A stretch of 48,504 bases of DNA, taken from assembly GCF_025753855.1 (NCBI RefSeq), contig NZ_JAOWPT010000021.1, forward strand, positions 1-48,504, given 5' to 3'. Of this stretch, positions 36,423 to 44,884 are shown one piece after another (position 1 is the first letter of the stretch; each line of letters starts with the position of its first letter). The notes beneath the pieces were generated by a model. That model did not search any database, was not told where the DNA came from, and saw only the letters and a list, made by a program, of their open reading frames with translations. This DNA comes from Mesorhizobium sp. ZC-5. Lineage in GTDB: Bacteria; Pseudomonadota; Alphaproteobacteria; Rhizobiales; Rhizobiaceae. Position numbers and translations under genes: made by a program.

Positions 36423-37453
36423 GTCCGCGACTGATGCATCTTATTGACGCGCTGGAGGGCTGCTCGGCTGACTCGGTCGAGAACAATGGCCAGGAGCACG
36501 ATGCCGAGGCCCGCGACAAGGCCGACGCCGAGTTCGAGTTTGTTGATGCCGCGAAGGACAAGAGTTCCAAGGCCAGGCGCGGAGACCAGCGAAGCGATCA
36601 CGACCATAGATAACGACAACATGATTGTCTGGTTGATACCGGCCATGATGTTCGGCAGCGCGAGGGGCAGCTGGACGCGATAGAGCTTTTGCCAGGAGGT
36701 CATGCCAAACGCCTCTCCGGCCTCGAGAACGTCTTTGTCCACTAGCCGTATGCCGAGGTTCGTTAGCCTGATCGACGGCACGATCGCATAGAGAATGATC
36801 GCGATGCCGTACAGCTTCGGCTCCGTGACGCTGAACAGGAAGATCAGCGGGATGAGATAGACAAAAGTGGGCAACGTCTGCAGCAGGTCGAGAAAAGGCG
36901 TCAGCCACCGCTCCAACCGGTTGCTGCGTGACATCGCAATTCCGATCGGCACGCCGAACAGGACACAGATGAATGTGCAGACCATGATGATGGCGAGGGT
37001 CTGCATGGCGTAACCAAAATGGTCGATGAACGCCAAGACTAGGAACACCACCAGCACGAAGATCGTCACGCCGGTGCGACGCCCGGCGAAATGAGCGATG
37101 GCGACCAGGATCAGGATAGCAGCCCACCAAGGAAGTGACTGCATCAGATCGATGGTGTTGCGCAACGCCCAGCTCAAGGGCTGCGTCACCGGGTCCAGAA
37201 CGACTTTGACGGGGTCTTTCACGTCCAGGAACAGACGTTCCAATCCGGCCGTCATGTCGCGGGTCCGTGGGAAGGCGCCGCACGCCTTGTGAAGGACATC
37301 CAGGGACGGAAACGGGAAAAATTCGGTTTGCTCGGTCCCCGCCGCGCCGGCCTTGGCGAGTAGATCGTCCATCGACATCGGCCCGCCGATGGCGCCGGCG
37401 TCGCACCAGGACCGCAGCCCCAAGGAGTCAAAAGCTTTTTCGTAAGCTGACAT
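36419..37453 (-). CDS. proW: glycine betaine/choline-type ABC transporter permease
   Basis: A 344-residue inner-membrane permease. A long N-terminal extension (about 80 residues, including FFPFPSLDVLHKACGAFPRTRDMTAGLERLF) precedes the membrane domain with about seven hydrophobic segments. SNRLERWLTPFLDLLQTLPTFVYLIPLIFLF and the ATPase-contact region EAGEAFGMTSWQKLYRVQLPLALPNIMAGINQTIM are typical of ProW. It lies between proX and proV in one minus-strand operon. Confidence 0.92.
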   Translation of the reverse strand: MSAYEKAFDSLGLRSWCDAGAIGGPMSMDDLLAKAGAAGTEQTEFFPFPSLDVLHKACGAFPRTRDMTAGLERLFLDVKDPVKVVLDPVTQPLSWALRNTIDLMQSLPWWAAILILVAIAHFAGRRTGVTIFVLVVFLVLAFIDHFGYAMQTLAIIMVCTFICVLFGVPIGIAMSRSNRLERWLTPFLDLLQTLPTFVYLIPLIFLFSVTEPKLYGIAIILYAIVPSIRLTNLGIRLVDKDVLEAGEAFGMTSWQKLYRVQLPLALPNIMAGINQTIMLSLSMVVIASLVSAPGLGTLVLRGINKLELGVGLVAGLGIVLLAIVLDRVSRAALQRVNKMHQSRT

Positions 37454-37578
37454 TTCGAGCCTTAAATCGCCGCAATCCGGCAGCCACGCCCGTCAAGGCG
37501 CGGCCACCAGAATTGACCGAGAGGTGCTTGTCGATGTGCTTGAGGTGCCGCCAAGCATTTTGCCAAGTCAACCACTAG

Positions 37579-37597
37579 ACCCACACACAGCGTGGGT
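37579..37597. other. short hairpin between proX and proW
   Basis: ACCCAC (37579-37584) pairs with GTGGGT (37592-37597) across a 7-base loop, in the 171-bp gap after the binding-protein gene. Stem-loops here often protect the upstream binding-protein message or reduce read-through to the permease. The stem is short, so this is tentative. Confidence 0.35.
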
Positions 37598-37624
37598 GGT
37601 GCCCGGAGAGCGCGCTTGTTGATC

Positions 37625-38596
37625 TCACTTCAAGACGGCCGAAAGCTTTTCTTTCGCCTCAGGGCTGAGCCAGTCCGCCCACACCGTTTTATAAGTGGTC
37701 AGGAAGTGGACCGCTGACTCATCGGCCGAAGCCTTCTTGCCATCCTGCCACGCCAGTATTTCGTTCATCTGCTCGGTTGTGAACGTCACCTTGGACATTA
37801 GCGCTGCAATCTCGGGCTCGCGCTTCTCGAAATCCGTTGTCGCTGCTGTCACCACCTCTGCCGGCGGATAGGCCGACTTGCCGGGTGTCTTGCACGTTTC
37901 CACTGCATTGCAGGCATGGATTTCGGGGACATATGGACCAATGTCGACCTTGACCATCTTGTACTTGCCTAGAACGGATGTTGGACCCCAATAGTAACCG
38001 AACCAAGGCTGTTTGTTCTCGTTGGCAGCGGCGATCGCTGCGGCCAGCGTCTCTCCGGAGCCGTGATTGAAAACTTCGATGCCGTGGCCTTTCAGATCGA
38101 AAGCCTCAGCCAAATGGTCGTTCGTGATTTTACAACCCCAGCCTTCGGGGCAATTATGAAACTTGCCGCCGACCCAGTCGGGATGGGCCAGAATGCCATC
38201 AATCTTCGCAAGTTCCGGATGTTCGTCAACGAGGTATTGTGGGACCCACCATGCATCAATGCCGCCGGGGGTCAGGATATGGCCCAAGGTCTTAACTTTG
38301 CCGGCGGTCACCAATGCTGGGTATGCTGGCGCGCCGTTAAGCCAGAGTTCGGTGACGATGTCGGGACGGCCGGTCTCTGCAACCGATGTCACCGCAGTAG
38401 CAGTAGCCGAAGGAACAACCGTGACCTTACAGCCGTAGCCCTGTTCCATCAGGAACTTAGAGACAGCGGTGACGATCGATCCCGAGGCCCAGTTCATCTC
38501 CGTGATGGTGACGTCACCGCATTTGGCTTCGGCCGCAGTCGCGGCGATGGTAGCGATAAAGGCTGCGGCGGTGAGTTTAAGCGAGTGTGAGAGCAT
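37625..38596 (-). CDS. proX: glycine betaine/choline-type periplasmic binding protein
   Basis: A 323-residue OpuAC-family binding protein with a Sec signal peptide (LKLTAAAFIATIAATAAEA, likely cleaved before KCGDV). The mature part has ITEMNWASGSIVTAVSKFLMEQGYGC, PDIVTELW, GGIDAWWVPQYLVDEHPEL and PWFGYYWGPTSVLGKY, with the tryptophans expected to form the cation-pi box for a quaternary ammonium ligand. AGGAGA precedes ATG 38596. It is the first gene of the proX-proW-proV operon. The exact ligand (glycine betaine, choline, carnitine or proline betaine) cannot be decided by eye. Confidence 0.92.
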   Translation of the reverse strand: MLSHSLKLTAAAFIATIAATAAEAKCGDVTITEMNWASGSIVTAVSKFLMEQGYGCKVTVVPSATATAVTSVAETGRPDIVTELWLNGAPAYPALVTAGKVKTLGHILTPGGIDAWWVPQYLVDEHPELAKIDGILAHPDWVGGKFHNCPEGWGCKITNDHLAEAFDLKGHGIEVFNHGSGETLAAAIAAANENKQPWFGYYWGPTSVLGKYKMVKVDIGPYVPEIHACNAVETCKTPGKSAYPPAEVVTAATTDFEKREPEIAALMSKVTFTTEQMNEILAWQDGKKASADESAVHFLTTYKTVWADWLSPEAKEKLSAVLK

Positions 38597-38703
38597 TGTT
38601 TTCTCCTGTTGGTATTCCAATTCCAGGCGATGTCCCCAGCAGCTATGAAGTCGCCGGAGCGGTTCCCCACATCAGGAATTATAGGAATGCCGAACATTTA
38701 ACT

Positions 38704-38718
38704 AACGAATATAATTCG
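38704..38718. promoter_or_regulatory. AACGAATATAATT element upstream of proX
   Basis: AACGAATATAATT (38704-38716) occurs again upstream of the LysR gene (40755-40767). Within it CGAAT-ATA-ATTCG (38706-38718) is a perfect 5-bp inverted repeat. It lies 110 bases upstream of the proX start. It also contains TATAAT on the plus strand, so a promoter core is the simple alternative. Confidence 0.4.
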
Positions 38719-38755
38719 ACCCTGACATCGACTTTTTCGATGTCCAAACGAGCCG

Positions 38756-39841
38756 TCAGTCGATCGCAAAGCGCTCCACAGCAGTTTCATCAAACGTGAA
38801 ACCGGCTCCGGGACGGGTGGGTATGAGGATGTCGCCATCCACGATCTCCATCTGTTCGCGGAACAGCGGCGCATACCACGGCATGTGTTCCACGGAGATG
38901 CAATTGGCGGCAGATCCTGCGATGCACAGGCTGTGCTCGGTGAAAATATGGGTGGAAATGGGCAGGCAGTACGCTTCCGCCAAAGCCGCCACCCGGCGCA
39001 TTTCGGTAAGTCCACCAATCCGCTGGAGGTCCGGCATCAACACATCGGCGGCGCGGGCCTCGATCGTGTTGCGGATGCCGAAGCGTGTCCACTCCGTCTC
39101 ACCCGAAGCAATCGCCATGTCGAGCGCATTACGAACTTCGGCCTGGCCCACGAGGTCATGCACAGATACCGGCTCTTCCAGCCAGCCGATGTCGAGGTCC
39201 TCAAGCATCCTGCCAAGACGGATCGCCTGCTTTGGAGTGAGCGCCTGGTTGGCGTCCGTGAGGATTTCGATGGAGGGTCCGACTGCCTCTCGGACTGCCT
39301 TGACGCGCTCGAGATCCTTTCTAGGGTCTTTGTTGCCGACACGCACCTTCATCGCCCGGAACCCCTGGTTAAGAAAGATCGCCGCCTCATCAACCAGTTC
39401 GTCGATGCTCTGGGAAAGCCAGAGTCCGCCGCTGGCGTATGTGCGGATGCGATCTCGGCACGCTCCGAAAAGGTGATGCAGTGGCCGATCCGCGCTTTTG
39501 CCGACCAGATCCCAACAGGCCGTGTCGAGCGCGGAAAGCGCCGAGATCGTGACGCCAGCATAGCCAGTTGGATTGATTTCGGACCAGATGGCTGAATTGA
39601 TCGCCGTCACATAGTGAGGGTCCTGGCCCACGATGCGATGCGAAAAGCCACGGACCATCTCGTCGAAGGCTTTGAGCCGGACGGCATTCAACGTGAAGAT
39701 ATAACTCTGGCCCACGAGCCCGACATCGGTCTCCAGATAGACAAGCAGGCATCCGACCGAACGCATATTGTGAATGGCAGTTGTGATCGGCTTAGCAAAA
39801 GGAACGTCTGTCGGTCGAGTCTTCAACGCGGTGATTTTCAT
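38756..39841 (-). CDS. enolase-superfamily enzyme, mandelate racemase type
   Basis: A 361-residue dehydratase or epimerase acting on a hydroxy-acid. The acid/base lysine is in AMKVRVGNKDP (K-x-R form). The metal ligands are in ILTDANQALTP (Asp), IGWLEEPVS (Glu) and IASGETEWT (Glu). The second catalytic side is MPDLQRIGG (Asp) and STHIFTEHS (His), with VEHMPWYAPLF carrying the glutamate of the mandelate-racemase subgroup. All key residues look present. ATG 39841 has AAGGAA upstream. It is transcribed ahead of the proX operon, and the LysR gene lies just upstream. The substrate is unknown. Confidence 0.86.
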   Translation of the reverse strand: MKITALKTRPTDVPFAKPITTAIHNMRSVGCLLVYLETDVGLVGQSYIFTLNAVRLKAFDEMVRGFSHRIVGQDPHYVTAINSAIWSEINPTGYAGVTISALSALDTACWDLVGKSADRPLHHLFGACRDRIRTYASGGLWLSQSIDELVDEAAIFLNQGFRAMKVRVGNKDPRKDLERVKAVREAVGPSIEILTDANQALTPKQAIRLGRMLEDLDIGWLEEPVSVHDLVGQAEVRNALDMAIASGETEWTRFGIRNTIEARAADVLMPDLQRIGGLTEMRRVAALAEAYCLPISTHIFTEHSLCIAGSAANCISVEHMPWYAPLFREQMEIVDGDILIPTRPGAGFTFDETAVERFAID

Positions 39842-39866
39842 GAGATTCCTTTGTGCAGGTTGAGGT

Positions 39867-40712
39867 TCAGGCGATCGCCTCACGCAATGCCTTCACAGCG
39901 GTTTCCATAAATTCAGGTGCAATGACGTCAATACGAACGGCTACGAAGACTGTTCGTTGAAAGCGCGGCGCACCCTTGACCACATGCAGGTGGCCGGACT
40001 TGACGTGCGGTGCCACGGATTCGGCCAGGAAATAGCCCGAACCACCGCTAGCGAGGATGTGATCCATGGCCACCGCGGCGCTGCGGATCGTGAGTTTATG
40101 GCTGAAGACGCCCGGAAAATGCATGCTATGCTGCGCCCGGAACGTTTCCCCCCAATCCACGAAAACGTAGCCAGGAACGACCCCGCTCTCCACCGCGCGC
40201 GGTGTTGTCGAAACCATCACGAGTTCTTCGCTGATGAGCGGTTCGATGCGCGCCTCCGCGCAATGGCGCGGATCATAAAGCACGGCAATGTCGAGCAGTC
40301 CCGCTCGGAGTTTCTCCATAAGCGTATCCGAGCGCTCGGCGATGGCGCTCGCGACTCCATCCGGCAGGGCCTTGGCCATACGTTCCAGCCAGCCGGGCAC
40401 CACGCGGGGCCAATGATTGTCTTCGACGCCGAGCGTGACGAAGGCATTCAGGCCCTCCGGCAGGGTTGCGACTTGCTGGCCGCGCTCCCAGGCCCGGACG
40501 ATATTGATGGCGCTGGAGTGGAACTGATGCCCGCCGGTCGTCAAAGCCACTCCGTTACGCTTACGGTGAAACAGTTGGCGGTTTAGCCGGCGCTCGAGGG
40601 ACTTGATTCGAGCGCTGATGGTCGACTGCGTGACGTTCAACTGATCGGCGGCGTGTTGGAAGCTGCCGGTGCTGCCAACCTCCAAGAATGCCCGAATGTG
40701 CTCAATATTCAA
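39867..40712 (-). CDS. LysR-family transcriptional regulator
   Basis: A 281-residue regulator. It begins (L/M)NIEHIRAFLEVGSTGSFQHAADQLNVTQSTISARIKSLERRLNRQLFHRKR, a clear winged HTH. I chose the TTG at 40712 because it gives the conserved NIEHIR N-terminus and has GAGGA upstream; the 43 upstream residues of the longer frame are not LysR-like. It lies 25 bp from the enolase-superfamily gene on the same strand and is divergent from the dehydrogenase at 40899, so it probably controls this hydroxy-acid cluster. Confidence 0.88.
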   Translation of the reverse strand: MNIEHIRAFLEVGSTGSFQHAADQLNVTQSTISARIKSLERRLNRQLFHRKRNGVALTTGGHQFHSSAINIVRAWERGQQVATLPEGLNAFVTLGVEDNHWPRVVPGWLERMAKALPDGVASAIAERSDTLMEKLRAGLLDIAVLYDPRHCAEARIEPLISEELVMVSTTPRAVESGVVPGYVFVDWGETFRAQHSMHFPGVFSHKLTIRSAAVAMDHILASGGSGYFLAESVAPHVKSGHLHVVKGAPRFQRTVFVAVRIDVIAPEFMETAVKALREAIA

Positions 40713-40754
40713 CGCAAAGCCGTCCTCAAATCGAATTCTTCGATATGACTCGAT

Positions 40755-40767
40755 AATTATATTCGTT
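40755..40767. promoter_or_regulatory. AACGAATATAATT element upstream of LysR gene
   Basis: On the minus strand this reads AACGAATATAATT, identical over 13 bases to the element upstream of proX (38704-38716). It lies 43 bases upstream of the TTG start at 40712. It includes TATAAT, a perfect -10 hexamer, so it may be the promoter itself. Confidence 0.4.
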
Positions 40768-40898
40768 TGCCACGTCAATGCGGGTGAGAAAGAGTGGATT
40801 GCGGGATCCAGTGATGACAGCGCCAACTGGAGACATGCCAAATTTGGGCGGGCTCCCCCGGAGGTCGAAGCGCCGGCTGCCCCTGAACGGAGACATCT

Positions 40899-41807
40899 AT
40901 GCGGATTGCATTTATCGGGTTGGGCAATATGGGCGGGCCTATGGCCAGCAACTTGGCGCGCGGCGGCTACGAACTCGCGCTTTTCGACCTCGATTCAAAT
41001 AAGGTCGATGCCGTCCGATCAACCGGAGCGGCAGCCGGCAACCAGGCGATCTCAGCGGCCACGACTGCAGCCGAGGCCGCCTCTGGCGCCGACATCGCGT
41101 TCACCTCCCTACCTAACCCAAAAATCATCGAGTCTGCGGCGCTCGGAGAGAAGGGCATTGTTGCCGCGTTGCCGAAAGGTGCGGTATGGATCGATCTCTC
41201 AACGAACAACCTCGAATGCGAGCGTCGCATCCGCGCGGCCGCCGATGCTTGCGGGATCGATTTCCTTGATGCTCCGGTCTCCGGCGGCATTGAAGGCGCC
41301 GCAGCCGGGACGCTGATGATCATGGTCGGTGGAGACGCCCAAGTCTTTGCCCGCTGCAAGCCAGTCCTCGACAAGATCGGCAACCGGGTCATGCACCTAG
41401 GGCCTCATGGAGCCGGCTACGTCGCCAAGATTGCACAGGTCGTGCTATGCTACCTCAACTCCGTGGCCCTCAGCGAGGCCCTCATGCTCGGGGTCAAAGG
41501 CGGGGTTCCCGCAGATACCATGCTGGGGATCATCCAGGGCAGTACCGGGGCGAGCTACGTCGCCAATCGATACGGCCCGGCGATTCTGGACGGCAGCTAT
41601 GACCCGGGATTTGCACTCGGGCTTGCACACAAAGATATGGCCCTGACCCTGGAGCTCGCAGGATCTGTCGGCGCCACGCTGCCGATGTGCGAGCAGGTCG
41701 AGGCGGTCTACAAAAAAGCTGTCGACAAATACGGTTTCGATCAAAACCACCTCATGGCTGTGAAGCTCCTGGAAGAGCAGAACGGCACATTCCTTCGTTC
41801 CACCTGA
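40899..41807 (+). CDS. 3-hydroxyisobutyrate dehydrogenase-family oxidoreductase
   Basis: A 302-residue beta-hydroxyacid dehydrogenase (NAD(P)-dependent; relatives act on 3-hydroxyisobutyrate, tartronate semialdehyde and 4-phospho-erythronate-like acids). The Rossmann motif IGLGNMGGPMASNLARGGYE is at the N-terminus. The substrate motif DAPVSGGIEGAAAGTLMIMVGG is near residue 125, and the catalytic lysine is in GYVAKIAQ, where many relatives have asparagine four residues on. With the aldolase and D-2-hydroxyacid dehydrogenase downstream it forms a three-gene hydroxy-acid set. Confidence 0.88.
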   Translation: MRIAFIGLGNMGGPMASNLARGGYELALFDLDSNKVDAVRSTGAAAGNQAISAATTAAEAASGADIAFTSLPNPKIIESAALGEKGIVAALPKGAVWIDLSTNNLECERRIRAAADACGIDFLDAPVSGGIEGAAAGTLMIMVGGDAQVFARCKPVLDKIGNRVMHLGPHGAGYVAKIAQVVLCYLNSVALSEALMLGVKGGVPADTMLGIIQGSTGASYVANRYGPAILDGSYDPGFALGLAHKDMALTLELAGSVGATLPMCEQVEAVYKKAVDKYGFDQNHLMAVKLLEEQNGTFLRST

Positions 41808-41832
41808 CACGATATAAGCGAAAGGATTACCA

Positions 41833-42606
41833 ATGGCATACGAGATGAAAGCCGAGGACTTCAGCGTCCAGGGCGGCCACGCCAACATCTCCAAGGAAGA
41901 ATGGGAAGCGCGAGTGGACCTTGCGGCCCTCTATCGCCTCGCCAACATGTACGGCTACGACGATCTGATCTGGAACCACATCACGATGCGGGTTCCAGGT
42001 ACCGATCACCAGTTCCTCCTGAACCGCTTCGGCCTACTCTATAACGAGGTCACAGCGTCGAACCTGATCAAGGTCGACGAACAGGGCAAGGTTCTGTACG
42101 GCCCGCCGGACGTCAATACTGCGGGTTTCGTCATCCATTCAGCGATCCACAACACCCATCACGACATGAAAGTGGTCTTCCACAGCCACGCGCCCGCAGG
42201 CCTGGCCATCACAGCACTACAGGATGGCCTGGAATTCCTGACACAGGACGGCTCGATGCTTTGGGGCGACATCGGCTACCACGACTGGGAAGGCCTGTCG
42301 CTGACCCTTGAGGAGCGGGATCGTCTCGCCAAGAACATCGAAGGCAAGAAATGCCTGATCATGAAGAACCACGGGTTTCTCGCGGTTGGTGCCAACGCCG
42401 GCGAAGCCTTCATGAACCTATATTATACGGTCCGAGCGTGCCGAGTTCTGATCGATGCCTATTCTACCGGCCTCAAGCTCGACAAGAGCCGCGAAGACAT
42501 CTGGCGGCTAGCACATCGGCAGTATGACGATTTCCCGCTCGGTAAATATGAATGGCCTGCGCTGTTGCGCCAATGCGACCGGGTCGATCCTTCTTACCGC
42601 TATTAA
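41833..42606 (+). CDS. class II aldolase/adducin-family protein
   Basis: A 257-residue metal-dependent aldolase or decarboxylase. The zinc ligands are in VVFHSHAPAG (His-x-His) and IMKNHGFLAVG (third His). LYRLANMYGYDDLIWNHITMRVPG is the typical N-terminal segment. Family members act on sugar phosphates or 3-oxo-4-carboxy acids; the exact substrate is unknown. AAGGA precedes the ATG, and the gap to the upstream dehydrogenase is 25 bp. Confidence 0.88.
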   Translation: MAYEMKAEDFSVQGGHANISKEEWEARVDLAALYRLANMYGYDDLIWNHITMRVPGTDHQFLLNRFGLLYNEVTASNLIKVDEQGKVLYGPPDVNTAGFVIHSAIHNTHHDMKVVFHSHAPAGLAITALQDGLEFLTQDGSMLWGDIGYHDWEGLSLTLEERDRLAKNIEGKKCLIMKNHGFLAVGANAGEAFMNLYYTVRACRVLIDAYSTGLKLDKSREDIWRLAHRQYDDFPLGKYEWPALLRQCDRVDPSYRY

Positions 42607-42743
42607 ACTGACAGCTTGATCCTCGGCAGACACTGGCCGGGGTTCCTGTGGCAACATTTTTTCAACGCCCCGCACGGAGGTCGAACGACCCGCCGTCCCT
42701 TCCGTGCGGGCCGAATTCCTTCCAGCCGGGGGCACCCGAACCG

Positions 42744-43670
42744 ATGACCATCCTGTTGAATAATCATGGCTACGACAATGAAAGCTGGCGGAGGGAACTC
42801 TGCCGCCAGCTTCCTGAATTGCCTGTCAAAGTGTTCGGTGAACCGATTGATCCCGATGAAGTCGTCTATGCGATGGTCTGGAACCACCCCGCAGGTGATC
42901 TTAACCGCTATCCGAATCTCAAGGCAATTTTCTCCCTCGGCGCCGGGGCCGAACATTTCGTGGCAGATACAAGCCTGCCTGACGTCCCGGTGATTCTCCT
43001 CGCCGACCCGGCCGTGGCCCGAGACATGGCGGCCCATGCCCTTTACTGGGTGCTGACGTTCCACCGGCGCTACGCGGACTACCGTTCCCAGCAGAAAGAC
43101 CGGATCTGGCATCGTAAGCAGATCGTCCCTACGAAAGAGTTTCGCGCGGGGGTGTTCGGTTTGGGTCGCATCGGCACAGAAGTCGCCAGCCGCATCCGCG
43201 ATTTTGGTTACGCCGTCAGCGGGTGGGACCGCAGCGCGCGACAGATCGAGGGGGTCGACTGCTTTTCCGGAACGGATACCCTGCGAGACTTCCTGAGTCG
43301 CATCGACGTCGTCATCAACGCCCTTCCGCTATCCCCGAAGACGCGGCACTTTCTCGATGAGAAGATATTCGCGGTCATGCCCCCGGGCAGCTTTTTTGTC
43401 AACATCAGCCGCGGCGCAGTCGTCCACGACGAGTCCCTGCTTGACGCGCTCGACCGCGGCCATCTCGCCGGCGCCGCGTTAGATGCATTTGCCCAGGAAC
43501 CGCTCCCTCCCGAGCATCGCTATTGGACTCACCCCCAGGTGTACATCACGCCGCATATGTCGGGGGCCACATTTGCATCGAGCGCCGTAGCCGTGATCGC
43601 CACCAACGTGCGCCGTCTTGAGCGCGGACTTGAGGTCTTTCCGTTGTTCAACCGGGAAGCCGGCTATTGA
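42744..43670 (+). CDS. D-2-hydroxyacid dehydrogenase (glyoxylate/hydroxypyruvate reductase A type)
   Basis: A 308-residue NAD(P)H enzyme. The nucleotide motif is GVFGLGRIGTEVASRI, and the catalytic arginine, glutamate and histidine are in NISRGAVVHDESLLDAL, DAFAQEPLP and VYITPHMSGAT. The layout is closest to GhrA-type glyoxylate/hydroxypyruvate reductases. I chose ATG 42744 (MTILLNNHGY); the open frame upstream from 42648 looks non-coding. It is the third gene of the plus-strand set and ends 16 bp from the converging GlxA-type regulator. Confidence 0.87.
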   Translation: MTILLNNHGYDNESWRRELCRQLPELPVKVFGEPIDPDEVVYAMVWNHPAGDLNRYPNLKAIFSLGAGAEHFVADTSLPDVPVILLADPAVARDMAAHALYWVLTFHRRYADYRSQQKDRIWHRKQIVPTKEFRAGVFGLGRIGTEVASRIRDFGYAVSGWDRSARQIEGVDCFSGTDTLRDFLSRIDVVINALPLSPKTRHFLDEKIFAVMPPGSFFVNISRGAVVHDESLLDALDRGHLAGAALDAFAQEPLPPEHRYWTHPQVYITPHMSGATFASSAVAVIATNVRRLERGLEVFPLFNREAGY

Positions 43671-43686
43671 ACTTATCGGCATAATA

Positions 43687-44784
43687 TCACGCCCTATTTT
43701 GGTGCAGATCCAAATCAGGGTGCGTATGGACGGTGCCAGGTTGTGCTGCCGTTGGCACGCCGAGAAATCTTCCGGCCGGAAGATTTCTGGCTTTGTGAGG
43801 CGCTATCTGATGTGCCTGGCGGAAACACCTCGAAAAGTGGGAGGCGGACACGAAGCCACAGGATACCGCGATTTCCAGAACGGGCATCGCCGACTGGGCA
43901 AGCAGGAGCTTCGCGTGTTCCAATCGCAATTCCCGGAAGTAGCGGCAGGGAGAGCGACCGATATCATTGCGGAAGAGGCGTTCCACCTGCCGCCGCGACA
44001 GCCCTGCAGCCGCCGCAAGGTCCGCCATGGTCAGCGGGGCTGCCAAATTCCTCTGCATCAATTCGATGAGTTTCACGACCGTGGGGTTGAGCCTGCCATG
44101 CTGACGCAGAAGCGGCAGCCGCTGGCGCTCCTCGCCTGTGCGCACACGGCCCGCAACGGCCAACTCCGCAACACTCACCGCGACAGGTTCGCCGCAATGA
44201 TATTTCACAAGCTCGACCATCATATCGAAGGCTGCCGTGCCGCCGGCGCAACTCCAGATGTTGTTGTCGACCTCGTAGATGGTCGCCGCAGCCTCGACGC
44301 GCATGAACCGCTCGTTGAAGGCCGGCAATGCTTCCCAATGGACGGCGCACTTGCGGTCATTCAGCAGACCCGCTTTCGCCAAAGCAGCGACACCACTCCC
44401 GAATGCGCCCGTGTCAATGCGGCGCTGCCGGCATTCGCGCAACCATGCGCTCAGCACCTTGGTTTCAGGTCCTCCATCAGGCTCATCACCGAAGACCAGA
44501 GCCAGTACCGGGCGTTCAGGCTGCATCAAATACCTGCGCTCCTGTGCCAAGTCGGCGTCCGCCGTGAAAACGATGCCGCAGTTGGCCCTCACGGTTCCAC
44601 CCAGGTGGGAAACAATACGCCAGCGAAAGGCTTCACGCCCGGCGACTTTATTGGTGAGGCGGAAGACGTCCAAGACGGACGACACGGCGAGAAGTTCGAA
44701 TCCAGGTGCCAAGTAGAGGGCGACAGTAATCGGTTCAATGGCAGAAGCCGACGCCCAGGCGCCGTGGGACCAGTGATGGACCAT
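43687..44784 (-). CDS. GlxA-type regulator (DJ-1/PfpI plus AraC HTH), 1
   Basis: A 365-residue regulator. The N-terminal domain is a class I amidotransferase-like fold (ITVALYLAPGFELLAVSSVLDVFRLTN) in which the nucleophile position reads GAFGSGVAALAKAG, so the usual cysteine is missing, as expected for a ligand sensor. The C-terminal AraC domain has two HTHs (MADLAAAAGLSRRQVERLFRNDIGRSP and EIAVSCGFVSASHFSRCFRQAHQIAP). Relatives (GbdR, CdhR) sense glycine betaine or carnitine. ATG 44784 is used; ATG 44886 would add 34 residues not seen in relatives. It is head to head with the gene at 44885. Confidence 0.85.
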   Translation of the reverse strand: MVHHWSHGAWASASAIEPITVALYLAPGFELLAVSSVLDVFRLTNKVAGREAFRWRIVSHLGGTVRANCGIVFTADADLAQERRYLMQPERPVLALVFGDEPDGGPETKVLSAWLRECRQRRIDTGAFGSGVAALAKAGLLNDRKCAVHWEALPAFNERFMRVEAAATIYEVDNNIWSCAGGTAAFDMMVELVKYHCGEPVAVSVAELAVAGRVRTGEERQRLPLLRQHGRLNPTVVKLIELMQRNLAAPLTMADLAAAAGLSRRQVERLFRNDIGRSPCRYFRELRLEHAKLLLAQSAMPVLEIAVSCGFVSASHFSRCFRQAHQIAPHKARNLPAGRFLGVPTAAQPGTVHTHPDLDLHQNRA

Positions 44785-44884
44785 GATCAGACTCTCCGCC
44801 TTGTTCTTCGAGCGACAGGCGAGAACCCGCCCGCGCCATAATCTGATCGAAGGGGCAAATCCACGAAAGGATAGTTGCGTCAAC

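Noticed and set aside
43618-44841. 407-residue plus-strand open frame
   Set aside because: It is antisense to the GlxA-type regulator, which has clear domains.
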